From: CAWJHE01 sp964614855
GTDB taxonomy: Bacteria > Chloroflexota > Anaerolineae > Anaerolineales > UBA4823
Reading direction: 5' to 3'
Assembly: GCA_964614855.1 (NCBI GenBank)
Contig: CAZTMX010000109.1
Coordinates: 1 to 9,350, forward strand
Length of the DNA: 9,350 nt
Within the stretch, counting starts at the first letter, position 1. Every line of letters begins with the position of its first letter. Below the pieces are notes generated by a model. That model was given only the letters and a program-made list of their open reading frames with translations, made no database searches and was not told the origin of the DNA. Position numbers and translations under genes: made by a program. Of the stretch, positions 1 to 6,030 are shown piece by piece.

Positions 1-1
1 C

Positions 2-91
2 TGGCTGGTGTACAAGGAGAAATTTCGCTGGGCAGATTTGCTGGGGACATTGGTGACGATTGGCGGCGTGGCCCTGCTGTTTTTGGCGTAA
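2..91 (+). CDS. EamA/DMT-family transporter, C-terminal end only
   Basis: Reading from base 2 gives 29 codons and a TAA stop: WLVYKEKFRWADLLGT, then a hydrophobic stretch ending in ALLFLA. A short polar loop with a YKE motif, followed by a last membrane helix rich in L, V, I and G, is what the final helix of EamA (drug/metabolite transporter) proteins looks like. These are inner-membrane carriers, usually of ten helices, exporting metabolites or drugs; substrate cannot be inferred. The rest of the gene is upstream of the window. The assignment is strengthened by the decayed second copy at about 2572-2882, which shows more of the same protein. The stop lies 27 bases from the convergent beta-helix gene's stop, and I see no terminator hairpin in between. 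Confidence 0.6.
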   Translation, partial: WLVYKEKFRWADLLGTLVTIGGVALLFLA

Positions 92-117
92 GCTAGATAA
101 ACGATTCTAATCCTTGT

Positions 118-2472
118 CTATCGATTGATCAGCGGCAAGTAAATCCTGTCGTAAACCACCTCTACCACAAAGACGAAAACGCCTGGGTGCCCTTCAGGAT
201 CGAGCTCCATGAGCCTGACCGGCAGCCCGTCAGATGCTTGAACCCCGTCAGGGAAGATTCCTGTGTCGCAGATAGGCACTTCCATGGTGCGCTCTTCTTC
301 GTCGTGGGTCACAGTACCACAAGCCGGGTTTATAGGTGGCATGGCCAACTCGCCACTATCCATAGCGTCAAAAAGGCTAAATAACTGGGCCTCTAATTCC
401 TCCATCCTGGCCTGCATCTCAAGAAATTTTTCAATACCCACTTCTAACACGAGGCTGGCCGGATAGCCAAACATAAGCGGTTCTGCCGGGTCAGCCAGCA
501 CAGGATCCAGTGGATCTTGCACCGGGGTCGAAGGATCCAGCCCATACGGGTCCAGGCTAAACGGCGGACCAACTGCGACAAACTTTCCAAGCGGGGTCTG
601 CATCACATCGGGAGGCAGCGGCGGGAACGGCGATATCATCAAACCCATCATTTCATCAAAAGCCCCTTCAGGAATGTTCAGGGTGATGGTGACCTCCTTT
701 GTTGGTGTGGTATAAGTCAGCACGCCTCCCACATCCGGATCGATCACCACTACCGGCACAAATTCATCTGCACCCAGGTCGTTTTTCCCGCTGCCGTCTC
801 GCAGCTGCCCATCGACATCCTGCACCAGGTCAGAAGCTGCTTTGTCGCGCGCTTCCGAGTACGCCCGCAAGTGATAGCCGTCCGGCTGGAAGATCGGGTC
901 GCCGGTGAACTCGTTCGCCATAATCAGCTCGGCGCCGGCAGCCTGGACGTGCATGGGGGTTTGCCACCACAGTACACCATCAACCGTCAGGCTATTCTCG
1001 GATGTGGCAAAAAAGCCAACCGGCTGTCCAGCAATGATAGAATGGTCAAAGACCACGGTTGCAGTGTACAGGGTTTGCGCCTCAGGATCGACCAACCCGG
1101 GGTATTTATCAATCACTACTGCACGCCCATCGCTGCTATTGTTGTCCGCAATGGTTGTGTGCTCAAAGGCAACATCTGCCGCCCAGATAAAAATCGCCTC
1201 ACCCTCTGTTGCCTGGTTACCAACAAAGACGCTGTTCTCGTAAGTTCCACCTGCGCCATGCGCCAGAAATGCGCCTCCACCCTGCCCACTGACTGAATTT
1301 TCCAGGAACAGGTTGCCATCGCCCTGAATGCTGCCGCTAATGTACAACCCACCGCCGCGCCAGTTGGAGCTGTTGCCGCGAAAAGTGTTGCCGCGCAGGA
1401 TGCCCCCGTTTCCCATAAGGGTTAACCCACCACCCCAATTTTCAGCCGTGTTTGTCAGGATCTGGTTGTTCTCCAAGCGCAGCTGCCCTCCCTGGATATA
1501 TAAACCGCCCCCGTGAATTGGAGCTGTGTTCTCCTGGATCACATTGCCCCGGATAAGCAGTGGAGCGCCGTAGCCGTGCACGCCGCCCCCCCATTTTGCG
1601 CTGTTCCCCTGGATCAAGTTGTCCTGGATAGTATCGGACACATAGCTGTGACTGTCTATCGCACCACCAGCACCGTCGAAGGTATAGGGATATTCGAAAT
1701 AATCGAAAGCAAAATTGTCGCGAATGGTATTTCCGGTCAACTTCGCTCCGCTTTCACCCACGTAATTGGTTAGCTGTACCCCTCCGCCTACATGTGCCTG
1801 ATTGCCCTCGATCAGGTTATCCTGCAGCAGCGCAGGGCTGTTCAGCAGTAACAGACCGCCGCCGCGCCCGTTGATGCCTGTGCTATTTTGAGTTATTTGG
1901 TTATCCAGGATCTGCGCTGCGCTGTTCTCCAGGTACACCCCACCGCCAAAACCTTCGGCGTGATTATCGTGAATTTTATTGCGGCTCAGGGTAGCGCCGG
2001 CTGTTTTTATAAACACGCCACCGCCGTTCCCGCTAACCCCATTGATGAGCGAAAAGCCGTCGATAGTGGGTGTGATCTCCCCATTGATGGTCAACCCGCG
2101 GCCCAGCTCCTGGGCATCCAGGGTACTGGGGGTCAAATCCGGGTCTTGCAGCCAGGTGGATGGGTTAAACCCACCACGCAGGGTGAGCGATTTATCGAGA
2201 TATACCAGCTGGCTGCTACCGTTACGCTCGCTTACACCACTGTATGTCCCTGCTGCCACATGCAGCTCATCGCCGTCCAACGCTGCGTCCACTGCCGCCT
2301 GGATTGTGCTGTAACACGGGGTCATACCCCCGCAGCTACCGCTGGCTGAAACATAGTGAAGTGTGCCCTGGTTGCTGCGCGCCAGTGAAGTCTCGCAAAG
2401 AAACAACCATGCTGCGAGCAGCAGAACACCGGAAAGCAGAGCGAACGGGATCTTGCAGACCTGTTTAATCAT
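118..2472 (-). CDS. Exported right-handed parallel beta-helix repeat protein
   Basis: This 784-residue protein has a signal peptide (basic start, hydrophobic core about residues 9-28, likely cleavage near ETSLA/RS), so it is exported. Residues about 38-75 (YVSASG, then CYSTIQAAVDAA and GDELHVAAGTY) match the entry strand of pectate-lyase-like beta-helices. Residues 145-450 carry about ten turns marked by GGG loops (149, 176, 204, 229, 268, 295, 321, 347, 373, 398) with N-rich I..N turns, as in polymorphic outer-membrane-protein-like repeats. The helix ends near LGADE (566-570). Residues 570-784 form a separate domain containing GGVLTY and IPEGAF, a possible short coiled coil (676-706), two cysteines (718, 735) that could pair, and the tail IYLPLINR. 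The start ATG has GGAGG six bases upstream. Such proteins are usually surface or extracellular, binding or processing glycans; no catalytic site is recognisable, so function is open. Confidence 0.85.
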   Translation of the reverse strand: MIKQVCKIPFALLSGVLLLAAWLFLCETSLARSNQGTLHYVSASGSCGGMTPCYSTIQAAVDAALDGDELHVAAGTYSGVSERNGSSQLVYLDKSLTLRGGFNPSTWLQDPDLTPSTLDAQELGRGLTINGEITPTIDGFSLINGVSGNGGGVFIKTAGATLSRNKIHDNHAEGFGGGVYLENSAAQILDNQITQNSTGINGRGGGLLLLNSPALLQDNLIEGNQAHVGGGVQLTNYVGESGAKLTGNTIRDNFAFDYFEYPYTFDGAGGAIDSHSYVSDTIQDNLIQGNSAKWGGGVHGYGAPLLIRGNVIQENTAPIHGGGLYIQGGQLRLENNQILTNTAENWGGGLTLMGNGGILRGNTFRGNSSNWRGGGLYISGSIQGDGNLFLENSVSGQGGGAFLAHGAGGTYENSVFVGNQATEGEAIFIWAADVAFEHTTIADNNSSDGRAVVIDKYPGLVDPEAQTLYTATVVFDHSIIAGQPVGFFATSENSLTVDGVLWWQTPMHVQAAGAELIMANEFTGDPIFQPDGYHLRAYSEARDKAASDLVQDVDGQLRDGSGKNDLGADEFVPVVVIDPDVGGVLTYTTPTKEVTITLNIPEGAFDEMMGLMISPFPPLPPDVMQTPLGKFVAVGPPFSLDPYGLDPSTPVQDPLDPVLADPAEPLMFGYPASLVLEVGIEKFLEMQARMEELEAQLFSLFDAMDSGELAMPPINPACGTVTHDEEERTMEVPICDTGIFPDGVQASDGLPVRLMELDPEGHPGVFVFVVEVVYDRIYLPLINR

Positions 2473-2508
2473 GGAGAGCCTCCATCAAACCGGGTGGGGA
2501 TTTATATC

Positions 2509-2537
2509 AGTATTGCATTTTTTCTGACCGGTGTCAA
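2509..2537 (-). promoter_or_regulatory. Promoter of the beta-helix gene
   Basis: On the minus strand, TTGACA (2532-2537) is followed after exactly 17 bases by AATACT (2509-2514). The -35 is a perfect sigma-70 consensus and the -10 matches four of six positions. Transcription would begin near 2502, giving a leader of about 30 bases that contains the GGAGG ribosome site. It is the only promoter-like pair I found in the short stretch upstream of the gene. Confidence 0.5.
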
Positions 2538-2571
2538 GATGGATAGTAAACGTTTTTTGTCCTTCTGAATT

Positions 2572-2882
2572 GGGTGTTTTCAGGCTATCTGCTGCCGCTG
2601 CATGCGGGTTGGAAAGCTGGATGTGGTTTGCGCTTTCAGGAGCTGGCGCCTGGCGGTGCTGGGTTGGCGGCCCTTGCCTCCTTTACCGGGCCAGTGCTGG
2701 GTGCTACATTCTCCCTTTATGTTCTGCAGCACCTAGGTCGGCATCGCCAGCACGCTCATCGTCCTCCCGCCAGTGTTCCTGTTCCCCGTTAACTGGCTGG
2801 TGTACAAGGAGAAATTTTGTTTGGCAGACCTGCTGGGAACATTGGTGACGATTGGCGGGTGGCGCTCCAGTTTTTGGTGCAG
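2572..2882 (+). pseudogene. Frameshifted remnant of an EamA/DMT transporter 3' end
   Basis: No single frame spans this stretch, but pieces in different frames join into a coherent EamA C-terminal half: SWMWFALSGAG (from 2615), then LAALASFTGPVLGATF and SLYVLQHLG in another frame (to about 2735), then VGIASTLIVLPPVF and WLVYKEKF in a third (from about 2736). At least three frame breaks are needed. One lies near the LQHLG/VGIAS junction, consistent with loss of two bases. Another is a single-base loss at about 2858-2859, where the first copy has GGCGGCGTGG and this one GGCGGGTGG; it destroys the last helix and the stop. Bases 2793-2858 match 1-66 with six mismatches. The 5' half of the gene is missing. 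This is a decayed duplicate or a relic of a related gene, not a functional transporter. Confidence 0.75.
2793..2858 (+). repeat. Direct repeat of bases 1-66 (transporter 3' end)
   Basis: Sixty of 66 bases are identical to the start of the window, including the first 25 without a mismatch, and in the same orientation. The two copies flank the minus-strand beta-helix gene. The divergence shows that this is not an assembly duplicate of one molecule. Confidence 0.8.
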
Positions 2883-3168
2883 AGGGGGGAATGACGAAGA
2901 CTGATTGGCAGCAGCGAAGGGGAGAACAGAATGGTACCTGATTGCCAACAATGTAGGTGAGAAGAAGCCACCGACTGGTTCACAACGCCGTTTTTTCTAA
3001 GTATGCATTACAATATTATTATGCTCTACCCGTGTTTAGTTGACCCCTCGGTGGGTAAGGGCACCTGATTGAGTAGAAGGCCTAGTCACGGGCAGGAACC
3101 AGAATGCGAGCTGGGAAGGTGGCTGTTAAGTTTTGTGTCCATCAGAGCAGATTGACAGGGAGGTAACC
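2883..3168. other. Spacer without a recognisable gene
   Basis: About 290 bases between the transporter relic and the cysteine-rich small gene. I see no conserved reading frame, no clear terminator and no convincing -35/-10 pair; TTGACC at 3040-3045 has no -10 at the right distance. The only clear signal is the ribosome binding site GGGAGG at its very end (3158-3163). The left part may be unrecognisable continuation of the decayed transporter copy. Confidence 0.5.
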
Positions 3169-3474
3169 ATGTCTGAAAAAGGGTATGATTATTTTGTTAG
3201 CGAGCCTGACCTCCATGAAGAAATGCATTGTAAAGTGTGCGGCTCGCTGTGTGATGTGGAGCGCGGGATGACCGGTGCAACCAGCTTTGTAGAAGCGATG
3301 GGAAAGCGCGGCCGCCGGCACGACTTATTTATCTGCCCTTATTCAAAACAGCCCTGGCACGACCAGGCGTTACGCCTGGTCAAGGAGATCCAGAAATCTC
3401 CCAGCCCGCGACTAATCGAATTGATGCGCCTGGATTTGGTAGATATTTTGAAGGCCTACGGGCTTAAGCCGTGA
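3169..3474 (+). CDS. Small cysteine-rich hypothetical protein, first gene of a pair with DUF488
   Basis: This 101-residue protein begins MSEKGYDYF. I prefer the ATG at 3169 to the in-frame TTG at 3133 because GGGAGG lies five bases before it. I do not recognise a named family. Cysteines 21, 24 and 28 (CKVCGSLC) with His20, and later His51 and Cys56 (HDLFICPY), could form a zinc site, which suggests a small metal-binding or nucleic-acid/protein-binding fold. The C-terminal half is helical and charged, ending ILKAYGLKP. There is no signal peptide or membrane segment, so it is probably cytoplasmic. The stop TGA (3472-3474) overlaps a GTG that would start a DUF488-like MKIF reading, suggesting that the two genes were once translationally coupled. 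The cellular role is unknown. Confidence 0.75.
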   Translation: MSEKGYDYFVSEPDLHEEMHCKVCGSLCDVERGMTGATSFVEAMGKRGRRHDLFICPYSKQPWHDQALRLVKEIQKSPSPRLIELMRLDLVDILKAYGLKP

Positions 3475-3544
3475 AAATATTCTGAAGGCATATGGGCTAG
3501 AACCATGAAAATGGTCTGAAAGCGTAAGGGGTAAATCCATGAAA
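3443..3544 (+). repeat. Three tandem 34-bp units at the junction of two genes
   Basis: Units run 3443-3476, 3477-3510 and 3511-3544. Units 1 and 2 share 27 of 34 bases; units 2 and 3 share 26 of 34. Each unit holds the last codons of the cysteine-rich gene (ILKAYGLKP-stop in unit 1, ILKAYGLEP-stop in unit 2, a broken LKA-stop-GVNP-stop in unit 3) followed by a start codon and AAA. Units 1 and 2 therefore end in decoy starts that read only MKIF-stop (3471-3485) and MKMV-stop (3505-3519). Unit 3 supplies the real start of the DUF488 gene at 3539. Since 34 is not a multiple of three, the three starts are in three frames. Confidence 0.9.
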
Positions 3545-3976
3545 ATATTCACCATTGGCTTTACCAAGAAAAGCGCAGAAGGTTTTTTTGACCTGCTGGA
3601 GAAGCACGGCGTGCAGAAGATCATTGACATCCGCATCAGCAGTGGCTCGCAGCTTGCCGGCTTTGCCAAGGACAAAGACCTGGCGTATTTTGCGAAGAAG
3701 ATCCTGGGTATCCCCTACGAGCACAGGTTGGAATTGGCGCCTACAAAAGAGCTGATGAACATCTACCGGAGTGGGGAGATTTCGGGTGAAGGATATAAGC
3801 AGCGCTACCTGGAGCTGCTGGAGCAGAGGAATGTGCTGCAGGCACTCGAGATTGCAGATTTTGAGAACGCCTGTTTACTGTGCAGCGAGCATGAGCCGGA
3901 GGGTTGCCATAGGAAGGTGCTGGCTGAGTGGATGAGCGAGAAGTTTGAAGGGGTTGAGGTGGTGCATCTGCTATAA
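3539..3976 (+). CDS. DUF488 family protein
   Basis: This 145-residue soluble protein starts MKIFTIGFTKKSAEGFF and has DIRISSGSQLAGF (29-42), DLAYF (47-51) and the C-terminal signature LLCSEHEPEGCHR (113-125) ending in Cys123-His124-Arg125. These are the conserved blocks of DUF488, a widespread family of about 120-180 residues whose biochemical role is not settled; the C-x-E...CHR block resembles a metal or thiol active site. The ATG at 3539 is preceded by AAGGGG with seven bases of spacing and lies in the third 34-bp junction unit. Gene order and same-strand spacing suggest cotranscription with the cysteine-rich protein. Whether it acts on a nucleic acid, a nucleotide or a protein cannot be read from the sequence. 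Confidence 0.88.
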   Translation: MKIFTIGFTKKSAEGFFDLLEKHGVQKIIDIRISSGSQLAGFAKDKDLAYFAKKILGIPYEHRLELAPTKELMNIYRSGEISGEGYKQRYLELLEQRNVLQALEIADFENACLLCSEHEPEGCHRKVLAEWMSEKFEGVEVVHLL

Positions 3977-4050
3977 ATGGTCCGGATCTTTTTCGGATCT
4001 GATTCCACTTGGCGATATTTATTCGTTTAAGAGATTCGTAGTTTTAGCGG

Positions 4051-4088
4051 GGAGAATAGAATAATTCTCCTTAAGCCCAGCTTTTTTT
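4051..4088 (+). terminator. Possible terminator downstream of the DUF488 gene
   Basis: GGAGAAT (4051-4057) and ATTCTCC (4064-4070) form a perfect seven-base stem with a six-base loop. A second tiny stem, AAGC/GCTT, runs into seven T residues (4082-4088). The T run is 11 bases from the main stem, so this is an imperfect intrinsic terminator. It lies 75 bases after the DUF488 stop and upstream of the next promoter. Confidence 0.35.
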
Positions 4089-4160
4089 CATTGCTGAAGC
4101 GCTTATCCCTGCTGTATACTTAAATAAAGAAAAATCGGTAAATTGAATTATGGATTTATA

Positions 4161-4181
4161 AATTCACCCCAGGGGTGAATT
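4161..4181. promoter_or_regulatory. 21-bp palindrome, probable operator of the toxin-antitoxin operon
   Basis: AATTCACCCC (4161-4170) and GGGGTGAATT (4172-4181) are perfect inverted repeats around a single A. The site ends six bases before the -35 of the toxin promoter. A lone TGAATT half-site lies at 4144-4149. HTH antitoxins of the HigA type normally bind palindromes at their own promoters, so autoregulation by the downstream HTH protein is the likely role. The stem could also form a hairpin, but no T run follows. Confidence 0.65.
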
Positions 4182-4187
4182 GCTGTA

Positions 4188-4215
4188 TTGACAATATTTC
4201 ATATCCAACTATAAT
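4188..4215 (+). promoter_or_regulatory. Consensus sigma-70 promoter of the toxin-antitoxin operon
   Basis: TTGACA (4188-4193) and TATAAT (4210-4215), both perfect, are separated by 16 bases. Transcription should start at about 4221-4223, only five to seven bases before the GTG of the toxin gene. Confidence 0.75.
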
Positions 4216-4227
4216 GGGGTAAGCTTA

Positions 4228-4524
4228 GTGCATTTCGTTTTCAAAGATCAAGATTTGCTTATGCTTTACACCTTGGGAGCCAACGCCCGCCGGTACCCGC
4301 AAGGTGTTGTCGATGCTTTTTTTGATGTAATGGCGGTTATAGCCTCGGCAACCAATGAGATGGATATTCGAGCTTTTAAAAGCTTGCATTTTGAGAAGCT
4401 CTCCGGAAATCGATCCCACCAGCACTCCTTGAGGCTTAACAAGCAATACCGGTTAATAATAGAAATATCAATAGATGAGCAAGGCAAAGCGATCTGGGTT
4501 ATTGAGATCATTGACTATCACTAA
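4228..4524 (+). CDS. higB: HigB/RelE-type toxin (ribosome-associated mRNA interferase)
   Basis: This 98-residue protein matches the HigB family over its full length: FKDQDLLMLYTLG at the start, a helical middle, then FEKLSGNRSHQHSLRLNKQYR (55-75) and the terminal EIIDYH (93-98). In characterised HigB toxins the C-terminal D-Y-H and nearby basic residues form the mRNA-cleaving site at the ribosome, and these are present. The start is GTG at 4228, chosen because the conserved FKDxDL block lies just after it; the next ATG (4261) would delete that block. GGGG at 4216-4219 resembles a ribosome site but lies at the predicted transcription start, so the message may be nearly leaderless. The toxin gene comes first, 43 bases before the antitoxin, the usual hig order. 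Confidence 0.9.
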   Translation: MHFVFKDQDLLMLYTLGANARRYPQGVVDAFFDVMAVIASATNEMDIRAFKSLHFEKLSGNRSHQHSLRLNKQYRLIIEISIDEQGKAIWVIEIIDYH

Positions 4525-4567
4525 TTTACTTTCGGAAAGTTAAGAATAGCGATTGGATAGATATACG

Positions 4568-5662
4568 ATGAGTGAATCTTTACGGCCTGCCCGGACAGTT
4601 TCGCCGGGACGAATCATTTCACGAGAATTAGAGGCACGCGGCTGGACGCAACAAGATCTGGCAGCAATTATGAGCCGGCCTGAACAGGCGATCAGTGAAA
4701 TTGTCCAGGCAAAAAAGCAAATCACTGCCGAGACCGCGCTGCAGCTTGCCCATGTCTTTGGTACATCAGCGGAGTTTTGGCTGAATTTGGAAATGCTGTA
4801 TCAACTAAACAAGGCTCCCGAACCTGGCGAGGCGGATGAAATTTCCCGACGCAGCAATTTGTACAGCCTGGCGCCAATCACAGAAATGACCCGTCGCGGG
4901 TGGATTCAAGCAAAAAAAACTATCGCAGAGCAAGAACAAGAGTATTGTTCTTATTTCAATGTCCCATCGGTAAATCAAATTCCTTCATTGGCGCTGAATG
5001 CAAGAATTTCGGATGTTGGGGAACCTCAAAAGCGCGCAATCCTTGCCTGGGTTCGACGGGTGGAGCAGCTAGCAGCGGCACAGCCGGTTGCTGCGTTTGA
5101 GATTTCATCCGTCGCGCCATTAATGGATCGATTATTGGCCTTGACACATTGTGAAAAAGAAGTAGTGAAAGTCCCAGGATTGTTGTTGGATAGCGGCATC
5201 CACTTTATTTACGTCCCACACATGCCCAAGACAACCCTGGATGGTGCGATGATATGGGTAAATGAGCATCCGGTCGTCGCCTTGACATTGCGTTACGATC
5301 GCATAGACGCATTCTGGTTCACGCTGCTGCATGAATTGGCGCATATTTATCTTTGTCATACGCGAGTTCATGTGGACCAATTATTTGATCGCATTGAGGT
5401 AGAACGTGGCCGGCAGGAACTCGAAGCCAATCGGCAGGCGAGCGAGTGGTTGGTTCCTGAGGATGAATTCAAGAAATTCATTGAAAATAACCGCCCGCGC
5501 TACTCCCGCAAAAAGATTGAGGAGTTCGCAGTCGAACACAACCGGCATCCTGGGATAATCGTTGGTCAACTCATGTTTCGGAATGAATTGAAATATAGTC
5601 AATTACGGAATACACTTGTGAAAGTAAAGATCTTGCTTGCCCCCTGGCAAGATGTCGCTTAA
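4568..5662 (+). CDS. higA: HigA-type HTH antitoxin fused to an ImmA/IrrE (M78) metallopeptidase domain
   Basis: This 364-residue protein has two parts. Residues about 8-75 form a HigA-like XRE helix-turn-helix (SPGRIISRELEARGWTQQ, then RPEQAISEI and FGTSAEFWLNLE), expected to bind the toxin and the operator. Residues about 200-345 are an ImmA/IrrE peptidase domain: H255-E256-L-A-H259 supplies two zinc ligands and the catalytic Glu, and Glu286 in ELEANRQASEWLVPE is the likely third ligand. Residues 76-200 are a helical linker. Ordinary HigA is about 100 residues; this long form is a known but less common architecture. I chose ATG at 4568 over the in-frame TTG at 4553; neither has a strong ribosome site, so translation may depend on coupling to the toxin. 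The protein probably represses the operon and neutralises HigB. A protease role in self-cleavage or in sensing is inferred from ImmA and IrrE relatives. Confidence 0.88.
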   Translation: MSESLRPARTVSPGRIISRELEARGWTQQDLAAIMSRPEQAISEIVQAKKQITAETALQLAHVFGTSAEFWLNLEMLYQLNKAPEPGEADEISRRSNLYSLAPITEMTRRGWIQAKKTIAEQEQEYCSYFNVPSVNQIPSLALNARISDVGEPQKRAILAWVRRVEQLAAAQPVAAFEISSVAPLMDRLLALTHCEKEVVKVPGLLLDSGIHFIYVPHMPKTTLDGAMIWVNEHPVVALTLRYDRIDAFWFTLLHELAHIYLCHTRVHVDQLFDRIEVERGRQELEANRQASEWLVPEDEFKKFIENNRPRYSRKKIEEFAVEHNRHPGIIVGQLMFRNELKYSQLRNTLVKVKILLAPWQDVA

Positions 5663-5681
5663 AAAAATTTTGGAATCATCA

Positions 5682-5708
5682 GTGGTTATTAATCACAACA
5701 CATTTTTT
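5682..5708 (+). terminator. Weak terminator candidate after the antitoxin gene
   Basis: GTGGTT (5682-5687) pairs with AATCAC (5691-5696) across a three-base loop, with one G-T pair. Six T residues follow at 5703-5708, six bases after the stem. It begins 20 bases after the antitoxin stop. The stem is short and the T run is offset, so the call is tentative. Confidence 0.3.
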
Positions 5709-5938
5709 CGGATATGACTCTACTTTCAATTTCCAACTTTTTCGCCCATTCATGCACCCGATCTACATAACTCATTTCTGCGATCTAAGTCACTGAATTG
5801 TTTAATCAGATCCACCTGTTGTTACAATTAAGAATGATATAGACAGTTTTTTTAGCGGTGAAATTGTGAATATAGAATATCCCGTACCAATAATAGAGAA
5901 TTTCATGGTATCAAATTCGGACAAAAATCGGAGCATAA

Positions 5939-5948
5939 NNNNNNNNNN
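5939..5948. other. Assembly gap of ten N
   Basis: Ten N residues join two contigs. A run of exactly ten is a common placeholder, so the true length is unknown and genes may be missing here. Continuity between the toxin-antitoxin island and dnaE is therefore not proven by sequence. Confidence 0.98.
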
Positions 5949-6021
5949 TGATATTGGTACTTCTTTTCCCAATTCTCTAATCCTCCTCCCCGAATCTTTA
6001 ACATTCCTCACCTCCCTCCCA

Positions 6022-6030
6022 TGCTATAAT
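6022..6030 (+). promoter_or_regulatory. Extended -10 promoter of dnaE
   Basis: TG-C-TATAAT at 6022-6030 is a perfect extended -10 element; there is no good -35 at the usual distance, which extended -10 promoters tolerate. It would start transcription near 6037 and give a leader of about 13 bases before the dnaE ATG. Confidence 0.5.

Noticed and set aside
517..1296. Long plus-strand frame opposite the beta-helix gene (259 codons)
   Set aside because: It is the antisense shadow of the beta-helix repeats; composition is unlike a protein family and the minus-strand gene has signal peptide, ribosome site and promoter.
1380..2330. Short near-repeats within the beta-helix gene as a possible CRISPR or minisatellite
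   Set aside because: They are irregular in spacing and sequence and are explained by the protein's GGG-loop turns.
2531..2848. 105-codon plus-strand frame as a gene
   Set aside because: It covers only one of several frames that must be joined to read the transporter relic, so it is part of a pseudogene.
3976..4005. Repeat CGGATCT...CGGATCT right after the DUF488 stop, looking like a terminator
   Set aside because: The two CGGATCT copies are direct, not inverted, so they do not form a hairpin, and the T run lies between them.
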